Shown here piece after piece: positions 42,387-55,078 of a DNA stretch of 64,000 nucleotides. The position numbers and the translations under genes were made by a program. Under the pieces are notes generated by a model. The model saw only the letters and a program-made list of their open reading frames with translations, did not search any database and was not told the origin of the DNA. This DNA is from Colocasia esculenta (Eukaryota > Streptophyta > Magnoliopsida > Alismatales > Araceae). Position 1 is the first letter of the stretch; each line of letters begins with the position of its first letter. The stretch lies in the NCBI GenBank assembly GCA_014218235.1, contig CM024759.1, positions 71,836,042-71,900,041 on the forward strand, read 5' to 3'.

Positions 42387-45300
42387 CAAGAGTTTAACCC
42401 CCGATTGTAATAAATTAGTATTTAATAAATAAATTTTTAAAATAAATAATATATTTATCTGAAACAGTACTAGACCGATACTTGCTTGTTTACTGTATTC
42501 CATGAGATGCGGCAAGTGTTTATAATAAATCTTATAAACTTTCATGATTGATTATGATAGAGTTTGGGAGACAAAAAATTATATATTTTTATAATATGGA
42601 ACGAGGATGGTTCTATTCACTATAAATGTAGGGTCGCACACGTCCTTTTCTAGAGATACGTGTGCCATTGAAAATAATAATGTGGGAAACCTCTGTATAA
42701 GTGCAATGACCTAATTCCTATATACATACAATTAAGATGAGACTAATTCTAAACCGATGTGTCACAATGCAATTTAGCTTCATAACATTCACAGATAGGA
42801 ATTAAATATAAGAAGAGGGGCATATAAAGGTACATTGTTAAATTCTCAAAGACCAAAGGAGAAGGCAAAAGAACACTTGAACCCGATCCACGCTGTTTTT
42901 TTTTTGTGGACACAAAGTTTCATATAATTTCACGAAACAAGATATATGAGCTGGCCAGGCAAAGACCGGAACAATTATAGTAGGGATCAGAAGTAATAGG
43001 GCATGGCTTAACAAGGTACTATGAGACAGGGATCATCGGTTCAAAGGAGGAGGATAAGACACAAAATATATCGGAACCACCGTCGCACAAGGCGTTGCAA
43101 ATTGATGCCGTCTTCATTAGCAACTTTATTGCGGGGGAACAGGCCCCACGGCCTCCACTTGTGCCAGGGATGAGCTCAACGAGGTAGAGAGTAGCCTCCA
43201 ACAAACCAAAATATGCAAGATGAAGTTTGAAACAGCAAATCGAAAACACTTGGATGATCAAGTTGAAACAGTACATGAACATCTGGCGCGTCGCTCCTCG
43301 CTAAACCAAAAGAGAGCAAATAATAGAGAAGACATGAACAAAACAAGAAAGGGCACTAACGGACTTAGCTATGCCGTAATCGGTCCTCCAGATAGTCGAT
43401 GAAGTGATCATTGGTGTCGAAGAAGAAACCCTCATCGAGAAGCGAAACTTTTTTGGGAGGGAACAAAACTCTCCTACCGAAGTAGGAGGTTCCCAAAATA
43501 CTACCGGAGAGAGCACAACCTGCAAACGACGACCCAGACACCGAGACAGAGGAGGCGGAGGGGGTCCCCTCCGAGAAGGCGCAACGATGACGGCTGGACG
43601 GGGATGACACGTACGGCGGAGGCGGGGGTGAAAACCCCGGAGCTTTGGTGTCGGGGCTAGAAATATCCGAATCAACTTATTCACAATGCTACAGGGACTT
43701 CGAATCCTCTGCTACAAATAGGTATCAAGCGTTGTCGACGGACCTCTAGTAAAATAAAAATTTGAATCTTTATTCCATATAGCATATTTGAATCCTCGTT
43801 CCATATACAGTAGAGGATAAATATGTTAAAATGAGTAATGATTGCTGTCCGATGCACTGCATCGGGAGCTGCAAGAGAAAGGGGAGTTTAGAGGGGCCTG
43901 TAAGTTTAGAGGGGCGGACTCCACCCCTCTCCCCCTTTCTCTTATATGATTATTCGGCCATTTTCGTACGGTCAAGTAATCATTTCTCTTCTAAAATTTA
44001 CGTAAACATATCTCTTTGTAGGGCAAATGCAGCCATTAGATTATTTTTTAGTAGAACTCCAGAAGCTGTAAATATTATTAATCTAAGAGTCTGACTTTTT
44101 GTGTCTGATCTTAGTCGATATACTGTGTTGTGAGATTTAACTCTTTATATATAAGTCGAACAATCTAAATCGGCACGAGACCGAACAATCATTTTCCTTA
44201 GTCTTAACACAGCAATCACAACTTGCGAATACATAAACTCTTAGTCCTACCTGATAAAAGGATCTATGAATAGCTGGTGGTATGTGTGATGACTCTTTTT
44301 TTTCTGTTCAGTCTGTGTGTTCACGTACGTGCGTTTGTCATCTTCTGTTTGGCAGCAACCATTCATCAGTTATTTCTGGTTTATTTAACTACGTCGTACG
44401 CATTTCAACTACCTCTGACATCTTAAATAATGTACGAAGCTTTGGCTTGCATTACGGCAGAGTTCCTTCTTACCAGCCGGTGCTATCTGTCGTCTCCGCC
44501 TTCCATCCATCTACATTACGGGAGGATTAGCTTCGTGCATTTTCTACCTGTTCTTTTAACTTAATTTAAATTTTTTTTACAAGGTAAAGACGGATACTCG
44601 TTACGTTGAAACATATATCAGGAGTACAGATAATGAGGAGGGGTGGCAACCAACTTTGAAATCCAACGAAAACGGCATCTGAGCCCGACACGCACACGAC
44701 AAAAGATATGCAAGAAGAGTACATTGTATAGTGCCGTAATTAAGGGAGAGTATGAACACATGGTGACCATAGAAAGGCAAACACACCCAATCTCGCATCA
44801 AGGGAGGAAGGAAACAACGACCGCCATCCACCACACCGGAACGTCAAAAATGGTCATCACACACTGATGACGACCGATAGGTGGGAGTACGCAAACCTTC
44901 AATCAAACAGCACGCCGAGGGGGAGCTCGATGGAGGCGGGAGTACCAAGTGATGCTGGAACTATCTAACAACCTTCATCACATAGAATTTTCAGAGACGA
45001 GTGTCGTGCAGCATCGGCGACAACCCTGTGGATACCGCTTTTTTTCTTTCCGTTCCCTTTGCTAGGGGACGCGAAGAACAGCGGTCCACAAAGAGGGATG
45101 ATAAAGAGGTGAGATGAAAAGATCGTGATCGCCAAATACGTGAGAGTACCGAATGGAGGTGCACGACGAGGGGTGAGGATGGAAGAATAATCGCGGGCAA
45201 TATCCGTTGGAGCGTGGGGAGATTGCGCGGGGATGTGGGTTCCTCTTCCTCTACGAGTACGGCCGGCTGTGGTAGAGGGTGCTTTCCTTATTGATTACCC

Positions 45301-45395
45301 TGACAAAGAAAAGACAAAGGAAAAGAGCAGGGGATTAGCCACGTGTGTAGTATACAATCCTAAAAAAAATAAAATATCATGAATAAAGAATAGGA
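42387..45395. other. Unassigned degenerate sequence
   Basis: I recognise no gene or element. Coding-like but unidentified readings occur at 43019-43700: plus strand SEPPSHKALQIDAVFISNFI followed by AGEQAPRPPLVPGMSS, minus strand SLLDEGFFFDTNDHFIDYLE. They cannot both be real and neither matches a family I know. 43830-45240 has only short scattered ORFs. Confidence 0.4.
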
Positions 45396-45399
45396 GAAT

Positions 45400-46900
45400 G
45401 ACTCACCATGTGGTGGCTTTTAAACCCCTAAAAATATAGGTGTGTATGTGTGTGCATGCATGTGTGGTGTATAAAAGAAAGGAGCCACATGGGGCCCGGA
45501 GGAGTTGAAATGTAAATAGAAAGGGGGAAAAGGGGAGGGGGTGCTTCCCCAAAGTGAATGGCGCGTTGGCGCTGCCAGAATGGACGGAGAGGAGGAAGAC
45601 GCTCTCGCCTCGATGCACATGGACGACGGAGGGGACACCGGCTCTGGACTCCAAGCAGGAAGGCGTGGATCGGTGTGAAGTGGAAGACGGTCCTCCTTGG
45701 CTTGGAGATCGAGGCGAGAATCTGGCAGGGCTTCGCCACTTTGAGATGGCCCCCCCCCCCCCAGGGCGGGAATTCGACAGGACTTCGCCGCGACCGTTGG
45801 ACCCCCGTGGAACAAACGGGTAGGGCTTCGCCGCTCTCAATTGGCCCCCCCTGAACAACTGACCCTCGGGTCTATATTTATAGGCAACACAGACTCAAAT
45901 CGCATCGGCTACAGCAGACGCATCTCTAATGGAGATGCGTCGGCCACAGCCGCCGCGATTAAGAAGCGCCACATTTCCCGCTTGATTTGACCACTTTAGG
46001 GTACGGGCTACGGTTGAGAATCGCGTCGGGGACGACCGCCGTGTTTTTGAAACGCGTCGACCTACCCCGCCGCGACTTCATTTTGGGCACGTGGCCATAA
46101 ATGCGACGACTTCCGGGGGTCTAGGGTTCAGGGCTATGACCTAATCGCGTCGGCTCAGGCGGACGCGATTTAGAGATTTTTTCGAGATTCGAGGTATGGG
46201 CACTTGAGTGCGACGACTTTTGGGGCCTAGGGCCTAATCGCGTCGGCATGATCCGACGCGTCTCGGATTTGAATTGCGTCAGGACGATAGGATGCAATAT
46301 AGTATTTATGAATTTTATTTATAAAAATCCTACCAAAACCGACATTAAAATCGCGGCGCTCACAGCGGACGCGTTCATAAAATGGCATTGGGCATTTTCC
46401 ATAAATAAAAAAGGTAAATTCCTCGTCGTGTCGCACAAGGCCGCCGCGTTAAGGACCCTTTGGCCTTGTCGCGTCACAGATGCCCGGCGCAATAATGTAA
46501 TCGCATCTGCCTTGCCGGACGCGTTTCAGAACGCGTCCCCCAGACCCGTCGTGACTTTATGAACGCGCCCACCAAACCCGTCGCGACTTGAAAATATTGC
46601 CTATGACCTCCGACCAGCCTTGGAAATGGAGAGGAAGCACCAGGGAAGGATGGATGAGATCCAGAAATATTGGGAAAAACACTCTTGCAAGGCAATATGA
46701 GGGCCATTTGTGGCATTATGGCGCAATATGAAATTTGCTCGCGGTGGAGTCGAATTCGCGTGTCTACAGCTGCCACGCCTTAGCGTCTGCTTTGCACGGG
46801 AGCAAAGCAAAAGGACACGAAGTGGAGTGTAATGGAGTGAAATGAAATGAAGTGTAGTGTAGTGGAGTGAAGCGGGAGCGGACTGAAAAGTAGACGCCAA
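45400..46900 (-). mobile_element. Possible LTR or leader region with CpG-rich islands
   Basis: The minus strand has a TATA-like TATAAATATAGACCCGAGG at about 45880-45862, and the flanks are studded with CGCGTCGGC...GGACGCG motifs (45900-46600). The layout resembles the LTRs of the Athila and LARD-like elements here. No ends or partner copy were found, so this is tentative. A poly-C run lies at 45752-45764. Confidence 0.3.
46810..46880. repeat. GTGGA/ATGAA-type short tandem repeat
   Basis: About 60 bp of GAGTGTAATGGAGTGAAATGAAATGAAGTGTAGTG-like degenerate pentamer repeats, here described rather than unit-counted. Confidence 0.6.
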
Positions 46901-47096
46901 GGTGAAAAATAGACACACGTAATCGTTGGTGACTGCCACCTGATAAGAGTCATTCACTAACACCTAAAGAAGTCACCTCCAGGAAGAAGACCTAAGGAAA
47001 CAAATGTTTGGATTGGAATAGAAAGTGTGCGCACGAGGGGCACGGCAGGAGGTGTGTACAGGTACACGAAGGAAAGGTGCCATGTGGGGCACGAAG

Positions 47097-47290
47097 GAGA
47101 GATCAACTTCCAGTGAAGGGGAAGTACCTAAGGACACGATCCGTTAGGTTGCACCATTGGGGGTGTCTGCCACTACCGCAGGTGGATCTACGGGAGAGAT
47201 CAACTTCCAGCGAAGGGGAAGTACATAAGGACACGATCCGTTAGGTTGCACCATTTGGGGCGTCTGCCACGGCCTCAGGTGGATCTATAG
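47097..47290. repeat. 97-bp tandem duplication
   Basis: GAGAGATCAACTTCCAG starts at 47097 and again at 47194. Both copies continue with GAAGGGGAAGTACNTAAGGA, CACGATCCGTTAGGTTGCAC and CAGGTGGATCTA, differing at a few bases. Confidence 0.9.
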
Positions 47291-48044
47291 GATTAAAGAT
47301 GAAATGTGGAGGGATAAATCCAAACAAAGGCTCTTAAGGAAATCATCCCGGAGGTGACGACAAAGGGAGTTGGGTACTTGACCCGGACTTGAATATTTCA
47401 AATTACTTTGGAGTTGAGCAGGAATGGCTCTCAAGTTGCATTGGAAGAGTGGTTTTCCCACAGTGATTTCGAATATGCATGTATGCTGGACTAAAGGAAA
47501 AATAAGATAAAAAGGAGTAGAAAATAACCAAAGATAATATTGTCATGCTGGTAAGTCAGGATGCCAGATCGTGGATCCATCGTCCTCACATGCCAAGCGT
47601 GACGGCCTATCCGTACAGCTAAGGATCCTCTGGGATAATCATTATTTTTGTTAAAGGGGAACTCAAATCCCAGATTCCTCAGAGCCACAAGGTCGATGTG
47701 CTCTAAGGGTATAACATATAGTAAGATGCAGATAGTCGATGGTGAAGGCAGCAGCAGCCTGATGTAGCGCTAGATGAGGTAACTCGAATCCTGTGCTCAA
47801 AACTTGTTAGCCAAGAGATAACAAATACCATGGAATAACACATTCATAGCAGGGAGCATAGATAAAGTAGTCAACAACAGGTATAGCTCACTCAATTGTT
47901 TGTTTAAACCATGAGGATAAGTGTACTTGGCCAGAGAGTTGGGAGTTCAAGATAGGAGAAACCCATGAAGGGGAAGAATTGCATCGATCTGACGCAGACA
48001 AGAGACAATGTGCTTTCCATGAGCAATACCATCATGAATTTTTT

Positions 48045-48290
48045 TGGATTTTTGAAAGATATTCAAATTTTTGTGGGTTTTGAAGATATTTGATTTTTTG
48101 TGATTTTTGAAAAGTATTTGAATTTTTGTTGGATTTTTGAAAATATTTGAATTTTTGTGGATTTTAGAGATATTTGAATTTTTGTGATTTTTGAAAATTT
48201 TTTAATTTGTTTTGGTTTTGAAAATATTTGAATTTTTTTGTAATTTCGGAAGTATTCATCTTTTTTTTTTGTTTTGGAAACATTGTCATG
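48045..48290. repeat. AT-rich minisatellite of about 28-bp units
   Basis: About eight degenerate copies of TTTGAATTTTTGTGGATTTT plus TGAAAATA. The Lys/Ile-rich minus-strand ORF across it is a composition artefact. Confidence 0.8.
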
Positions 48291-48609
48291 CCATGGCAGC
48301 ATTAAGGTTATGAAAAACTGACTGGCGATGGGTCCTCGTTAACTCCCGTGTCATTAAAGGATGTCCAAAGTAGGGCGTGCATTTAAAGTGGCACCCAGGG
48401 GCTGATTGCACTTAGTTAACAGTGTCGCTACCGAAGACATGCCTGAAAGGCGACTAAGTCTGGCAGGAAGAAGGGAAGAAAACTTGAAGATAAGGTTGGT
48501 ATGGGTATTGAGGCATTGGGTTTGACTTCCTTCTTTGGCATAACAGTCAGGAGGTTCCGTCTCACTGGATTATTGGGGTTTTTTAGAATTGATTAATGAC
48601 CATTTGATT

Positions 48610-48790
48610 GTAGGGACATGCGTACGCCCGGGTCCATTGGATCTCCGCGGGGACTTTGCCACTCTTTGCCATGCCCTATGATTGATTGTTTGATTTTGAT
48701 TTTGCATGCATACGACCAGGTCCGTTTGGATCCATGCGGGGACTTTGCCGCTCTTGACATGCATTTGACTTTGATTTTTCTTGGTCATTT
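48610..48790. repeat. Degenerate direct repeat of about 105 bp
   Basis: CATGCGTACGCCCGGGTCCA...GGGGACTTTGCCACTC near 48615 recurs as CATGCATACGACCAGGTCCG...GGGGACTTTGCCGCTC near 48704. Confidence 0.75.
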
Positions 48791-49444
48791 ATTGATTGTC
48801 CTTTTCTGAGACGTCCTCTTATGAAGGAGTGCTTCAGGTTGGTTGTCTTGCCTAGACTACCTCTACTACCCATATTTTGGCCGAATAAGAGGAAGAAACA
48901 GACATTTGTGCCTTTCAGGCATGGCTGTGACAGTGACGGTGTCTTCGGGAGCAATCAGCTTAGGGGCGTCGTGAAGTGTGTGTGAAGTGCACATGCCAAG
49001 GGCAAACCTTAATGACCCGAGAGGGAATTTTGGACTCCTGGCCCGAAATTCTCATAACAATGCTGTGATAGCATGGCAATGTTGAAATATTCATCTTTTT
49101 ATGGATTTTTTACACTGATAAAATATAGCAAATTTTTAACATAAGAGTTTGGAGGGTAAAAAGGGACGAATGCCCTGCGTTGGGGCGAGACTCAGAAGTT
49201 TTGAAGAATGTACAATTTTATTTGGAAATTGAAAAGATAAGTGAGAGCTAAAACCCCGAAAGCAGTGAGAGAAAGGTCGGATGACCTGATTGAAGATGGC
49301 AAGGAGAGAATTGCGGGAAAATTTTGGAGACTCCGGCGGGGCCGGAGGGGTTTGGGGAAGAAGGAGGACACGGTGCCCTATAAGAGGGAAAGAATCTGGC
49401 GGGGCGGGAGGGGAAAGAAAAAAGCGGGCCACAAGGGGCCAAAT

Positions 49445-49625
49445 AAGAAGGTGCACCACGTGGTGCGCAAGATGGAGAGGTGTTGCGTAGGGCACATGAA
49501 GGAGATGTGCCTCGTGGGGCACAGAGTGGAGATGTGCCTCGTGGGGCACGGGAAGGAGTTGTGCCACGTGGGGCATGGAAAGGAGATGTGCCACGTGGGG
49601 CACGAAAAGGAGTGTAAGGGGTACA
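49445..49625. repeat. Tandem palindromic repeat GTGCCNCGTGGGGCAC
   Basis: Six copies of about 27-30 bp each (near 49453, 49481, 49508, 49536, 49561, 49590) contain an imperfect palindrome of the type GTGCC(T/A)CGTGGGGCAC with a GGAGAT/GGAGTT spacer. One isolated relative (GGTGCCATGTGGGGCACGAA) lies at about 47076. Confidence 0.8.
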
Positions 49626-50059
49626 AAATGGGACGCGATGCCCAGTATAGGAAGAAAATGAATCGTAAAAAAGATGAAAATAAAATGCCTCTCGTGGGGA
49701 GGGAATGTGGAGAACCCACGAGAAGGTGCTAATGAGCACAACAGACGATTGGAATAAATAAGGAGAAGGTGGCGGAGGCCCCTTGGTCTTTTGCCTTGCC
49801 CGGCGGTTCTGCTTCTGCTTGGGGATTGGCCTTCTGACCCTCAGGTGCTTCCTCACATATTGTGCCCAGCGGCAGATGGTCTTGCTCTTCTCGGAGGAAT
49901 TGAATGGCTCTCATGGATGGGAAGGTCGTTGACTTCCGTCAAAGTTTCAAACAATAGTGGTAACTTCCTTGGAATATAGCTGAAAGAAGGAGTGGGGAGT
50001 TCCGCTGGTGGAGTTGGAAGCAACAACAGGGGGACCGTGCCCAAAGTTTGTAAAGCACG

Positions 50060-50537
50060 TCATATGGAAAGGGGCACGACCCCTTGAGTAATTGATTGTG
50101 CCAAGGATCTGGCCTTGGAATGTGTGAGCACAATCTGTACGGTTGACCCCTTCACTGGCGTGGGAAGGTTCACAACAATAGTGTGAGGAGTCATGAGAGC
50201 TTGGAGGGAGAGATCCCCTATGAGTATGGTGAATTGGGTGCGGTTGGCAACCGGCATGATTGGCATAGATTTAGAAGGCCTCTTGACGGCCATGATGGGA
50301 GAGGAGGACTCCCGCTCAGTGAATGTGCCGGTATGGAAACAATGATCGGCATGCGAGGAATGCAAACTTGAATTTTGAAAAGCATGCCGGTCCCGGGGCT
50401 TCCTTCTGTTGACCTTGCTTGTTGCTCCTTAAAGGGGTGCACCTGCTCCGTCGGATGGGGGTAGATGCGGATGGAGTGGAAGGCTGTATGGCCGGTGGAG
50501 GTGTAATGGGTATGATAGGGAGATCTTGCTCGGGTCG
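50060..50537 (-). pseudogene. Gypsy-type gag, C-terminal part (continues from 55078, split by solo LTR)
   Basis: The minus strand continues the Pro-rich gag tail from 53492 across the solo LTR. At 50532 it reads PEQDLPIIPITPPPAIQPST, then PSASTPIRRSRCTPLRSNKQ. A second open stretch, 50365-50060, reads KRPSKSMPIMPVANRTQFTI and TIVVNLPTPVKG, TVQIVLTHSKARSLAQSI. I cannot match the latter to a protease or zinc knuckle, so the gag end is unclear. Frameshifts are present. No pol follows downstream (to lower coordinates), so this may be a gag-only element. Confidence 0.5.
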
Positions 50538-53491
50538 TGTAGCAACCTTGATTTTTAAAAATATAAATAAAATAAAAAATATTTATAAAGGAGATAAATA
50601 GATTTAAAATAGAATAAAATGGGGAATAATTGAAATAAAAGGAATTAAATTAAAACCCATTGAAGCTGAAATAGTAATGGGTTATATTAATGGTCCTAAC
50701 AAGAATTGTTGGGCCCAAATGAGAAGAGCCCATCGTGGGATGGGAATTAAATATCATAATTTCGGATTTAATTAATTAATTAATAGTAAGGGACTAGGAT
50801 AAGCAATAAATAACTTGTAATTATCTAAAACAAGAGCCCTTAGCCCATCCTAATCCTTGGGCCACGAGATTAGGCCTCATCCTCATCCTAATTAGGTGGA
50901 TAATTAATAGGAAAATAGGAGATAATTATCTATTTTTGGAATTTGGAAGAGAAAGAGGAGTTTTAGGTATTTAGGACTCTAATAGCAATTAAAACTCCAC
51001 CAATTCGCCCCCCACCAAACCCTAGTTCGTGTCTAGAGCCTTGGGAGACGAAGGGGAGGCGATTTTGGACGAGGAGATTGGAGGAGAAGGGCTGGAGCTT
51101 GGGTTTTCTTCTCTATTTTTCATCACCAACTAGGGATTTCTTTTCTCCGTGAAAAAGGTAGGAAATCTCTCAAGCCAAATTTATGTAAAAATTACCCTAG
51201 GGAGACTTCATGATCTGTGTAAAAGCCCTCTAGTTTCGCTCTATTTTGATCTCCCATGAGGGAGAATTAATTCTTTGAATCCATGTCTTATCCATGTACC
51301 TGAACCTTCATGTTTGCTTTCAAACCTCGTGCATACATGTTCCCATACCATGAGAAAATTCTCATAAATACTACATTATGTTAGCTTTCAAACGCCCCTA
51401 TTTTCCCTAATTTTCATCATGTATCCATCACTAATTAATTTGTTGAACCTTGACTATGCATGTTTAGGTTACCGAAATGTAATCTAATCAAAGCATGCCT
51501 AAACCTTATCTATTTTTAAATTAATCATACCTATTGATAGATCTATGTGTCTAATTTCGTTTAAAACTAGTTTCGTGATTTTTGGGTCATCGTACAATTT
51601 TATATTAAATTTAGAATGACCCTGTATCAAGTAGGACAAGCCCTAGAAAAAGGGGAAAAGGGCAGGACCATTTCTGATATCGCGACGGCGCGACCTGCCG
51701 CGATATCAGCAGAGTCGCGCCCGGCAGGCACGTCGCGTTAATAATGCGGCGGCATAGGCCGCCGTGATTTCCAGCGCGAACCGGGCCAGGTCGGCCGGTT
51801 CGACTGTCGCGCCCGGGCCTTCCGCCGCAATAGTAATCGCGGCCGGAACCCCCGCCAAATTTTGGCTGATGTCACGCCACTTTACCCCGTCGCGACTTGA
51901 TCGCGACGAACAACCCCGTCGCCTCTTTAAAATTCCTACCAAAATTATAATTTATGCATATACCCTGCTGTTTAGGCTATATGACCCTTATTTAGCCAAG
52001 ATTAAACCATGTTATAGATAATTCGACCTGGTAAATTAATAAATGGCAATAATTACATAAATTTAATTATTTAAAAGTCATTTGCACGATTTATCATATT
52101 CTCATGATTTCTTTACACTTACACACACATAACATTTGTGTTTTCCATTTGACCCTAATAAGTTATTCAATAATGTATATGATAAATTAGTGAAATAAAT
52201 TACTAAATTCCCTATTTAATTAAATACAATTGTCCTCATTTTATACGCGTGTTTGGAACACCGATACCATTTTTCCTCAGCCTTCGAGCACTCGAGGCAT
52301 GACGGACATTCGTTTCCTCACACTTTCTCTTAACTTGGACCACCTCTCCATCGGGAATACTCTCGACTGAGCCAGGGACTCCTTGTCAAGGCCTCCGTAA
52401 GTCTTCTTGACTTTGGCGCACGTCCTTAGACGACGAGCTGGTTGTACCTTAAAACCTGTTACACCCTAGAGATCAGTACGATCCATGACCTTAGTGTGAT
52501 CTCTCCTTATCTTGTGAATCACACCGGACCATCTAGCCTATGTTCATAGCACGGCTAGTGGGTGGTGGTGAATTCTACCTGATTGTCGGCCCACTAGGAT
52601 GTGCCGTGCAACTGTGACTATCGTTGTTTCTCATATTTTTACGATATTGTCCTTATCTCGTCTACTATCTATATCCTCTCATTTGTTCATGTTCTCTCTA
52701 CTCTCTCATCTCATTTGTCTACTACTCTCATCTATTTCTTGGTACGCTATTGGCCATTCGTGTGATTGTCTAAGATAAAGAAATGACTATGCCAGCGCAA
52801 TGGGGCCCGATCTGGTCCTGGGAGGAGCGCCCGAAAAGTGCTAGTGCCCAAATTTCTATCTATACCAGTGCAATCGTTATCGTTACTAGTACACCGTTGT
52901 GCAATTTACATACTATATCGTTACATGGCCATTCTATTATCGTTCTCGTTGTGCTATTTTTCCCTGTGCCAGATGCTATTGGTCTCTCGTTATCGTTACT
53001 TGATCTACATGACTATTCTCTCTAGTTATCCTACCTTAAGACTTTAATTATTTAAACCATGCTTGTTCTCATGAGATATTAAGTCCTACTGAGCGTTATT
53101 CGCTCATCCTGCGTATTTATTAATGTGTTGCAGGTGAGTCAGATGGATACCACACTCACAAGGATGGGACTGAGGATGATGCTCAGGAGTGACCATTTTC
53201 AGCAACCATTTGCTTTAGTATAGTTATGAGTTAGTGAGTTAGAGAGTTATGATGTATTAGTTTGGTTTTCAAATAAAGACGGGGCCCTAGTTTTGGCTCT
53301 GATATGTTGATGTAATAGTTAGTTCATGAAGTTTGATGAGTATTAGTGAATGTAATGGAGTTAGGTGGATGATTAATGAAATTGGAGTTTATTTGGTGTT
53401 ATTCAAATGTGCAATGGTTTGTTGTTATTTTCTCGCTCTGTACTATTTAATAACTATATTCCGCTCTGATATTCCACGTCGGGGTGTTACA
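50538..53491 (+). mobile_element. Solo LTR (Tekay/Del-like) with perfect 5-bp target duplication
   Basis: It starts TGTAGCAACCTTGATTTTTA at 50538 and ends CGTCGGGGTGTTACA at 53491 (2954 bp). It is flanked by GGTCG at 50533-50537 and 53492-53496. It is colinear with the 3' LTR of the first element (1526-4019) and, inverted, with 55283-57247. Landmarks include a CpG island (51675-51930), CTTCGAGCACTCGAGGCATG (52281), GACTCCTTGTCAAGGCC (52377) and ATGGGGCCCGATCTGGTCCT (52800). No internal sequence remains, so an intact element was reduced to one LTR by unequal recombination. It splits a minus-strand gag. Confidence 0.97.
51675..51930. repeat. CpG-rich TCGCGA island in the solo LTR
   Basis: ATATCGCGACGGCGCGACC, CAGAGTCGCGCCCGG, ACGTCGCGTTAATAATGCGG, CGTCGCGACTTGATCGCGAC and similar motifs fill 250 bp of an AT-rich LTR. 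Confidence 0.8.
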
Positions 53492-55078
53492 GGTCGGGTT
53501 GCTAAGGGTGTTGGAGAAATGGGAGATGTAATGATTGGTGTAATGGTGGGTGGAGGGTTTAATGGCAATGGATAGCAATGCAGGAGAGGTAGGTAAATGG
53601 CGTACGAACATGACCTCGGAAGGTTCATCGTCGTAGTACCAAGTGGTTTCATAGATGGGTGGCTACTGGCAACCTCAGCCCGAGCAACAGGCTGTGGTGG
53701 AGGTGGAGGTGGAGGTTGTTGTGGTGGAGGTATGGGAATCGGCATGGGAGCCGGAGCAGGTGCAACGCAGGGCACGGGAGCTTCTTCATAAACTGGAGCA
53801 TCGTAGGGCCCAGTTGGAGGTTGTTGGGTCCAAGGAGGATGAATCAGTGGATACCTGGGTGGAGGCATGTCGTGGTAGATGGGTGTTTGCGAAGGTGTAT
53901 ATGAAGTGGATGTTGTAGGGTGGCGAGTGGGTGGTGGTGGATGGCATCCACTGATCTGTTCTTTCTCAGATTAATTTGATCAAATAGTTCTACGATCGGT
54001 GAGTCCATCAGATGTGTTTGGATGTAACGTCCCCGCTCGTAGAGCTCCTCCATGGAGGTGATTTGGTTCATGGCCGAGATGTGCTTGAACCTCGGAGTAG
54101 AGTTGGAAATGATTACTTTGATTTGATCCGACTCTGACCTCCACGGTCAGCAAATTGTACAAATTCCTCGTTGGCCCTCATCTTCTCGGATGTCAAATTC
54201 GTGATAGAGAGATAGGGGCTGACATAGTCTTTGTACCTCTGAAGGAATTTTTTATGCAGGGGCGGAAGTCTCCTGCCTCACTTGGCTCTAGGGAGTAGAA
54301 TTACCATTTGAGTGCAGGGCCGTCAAGAGATTTTCTGAATAGATATGCTAAGGTAATGGGGTCACATTGCCAACGTGAAGACTCATAGAGAAACTCCTTG
54401 ACATGAAGGTAAGGGTTACCCATGCCATTATACAATCGATACGACGGCATCTCTGAAGGATGTATATAAATCTGAGGGAGAGACAGCATGGCGGCGACGG
54501 GGCCACCCGTAGGATTGGAAAGCTTGTTTATTTGATTCTCCAGATTGTTCAATTTCTGGAGAAGAGCATTTTGTAGTGGAGTGGTTTGTTGCTGGACAAA
54601 TGAGGGAGTACATGGGCGTGGCCTTGAATTAATGGGCCTTCCCAAGGGATGGTCTGTACAGACCGGAGCACGGGAGTGCAATCGACCAGAGGGCCGAGAT
54701 GATGAAAAATGTACAGGGGTGTGTGGCGAAGTCGTCGAAATATACAAAGGTGGGTGCCTAGGGGAAGGAGAGAGAGGGGGAGTCGCACCCTCAACCAAAG
54801 ATTGTATCAAATTGAGCTGTTGAGGGGTGAGCTGATCCACGACATTCAAGACAGTTTGGACTTTGGAGTCTTGGTGGGGAGAAGGCTCTTGCTAGGTTCT
54901 GATGGGGGTAAATGTGAGGAGACATCAAATGGTTAGTGCGCAGTGTGTGCACATAACCATAGGAAGTAGAAGGTTGTCCCTCACGGTGGTGAAATGGACG
55001 GACATGAGATTGAAAGGATGAGGTTTAACATTATCCTCACAGTCCACATTGAAATTAGCATGATGATATTGGTCCATT
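53492..55078 (-). pseudogene. Gypsy-type gag, N-terminal and central part
   Basis: Gag forms the particle that packages element RNA. The minus strand starts MDQYHHANFNVDCEDNVKPH (55078). After frameshifts it opens for 182 codons (54849-54301): VVDQLTPQQLNLIQSLVEG, LLQKLNNLENQINKL, MPSYRLYNGMGNPYLHVKEF, LAYLFRKSLDGPALKW, continuing YYSLEPSEAGDF, LTSEKMRANEEFVQFADRW and YERGRYIQTHLMDSPIVELF. This is the PF03732-type retrotransposon gag core. A Pro-rich tail (PPPQQPPPPPPPQPVARAEV) follows to 53492. The solo LTR then interrupts it. Several frameshifts show it is dead. Confidence 0.8.

Noticed and set aside
43690..43720. TTCGAATCC resembling a tRNA T-loop
   Set aside because: No matching acceptor, D-arm or anticodon arm nearby; no tRNA gene was found in the window.
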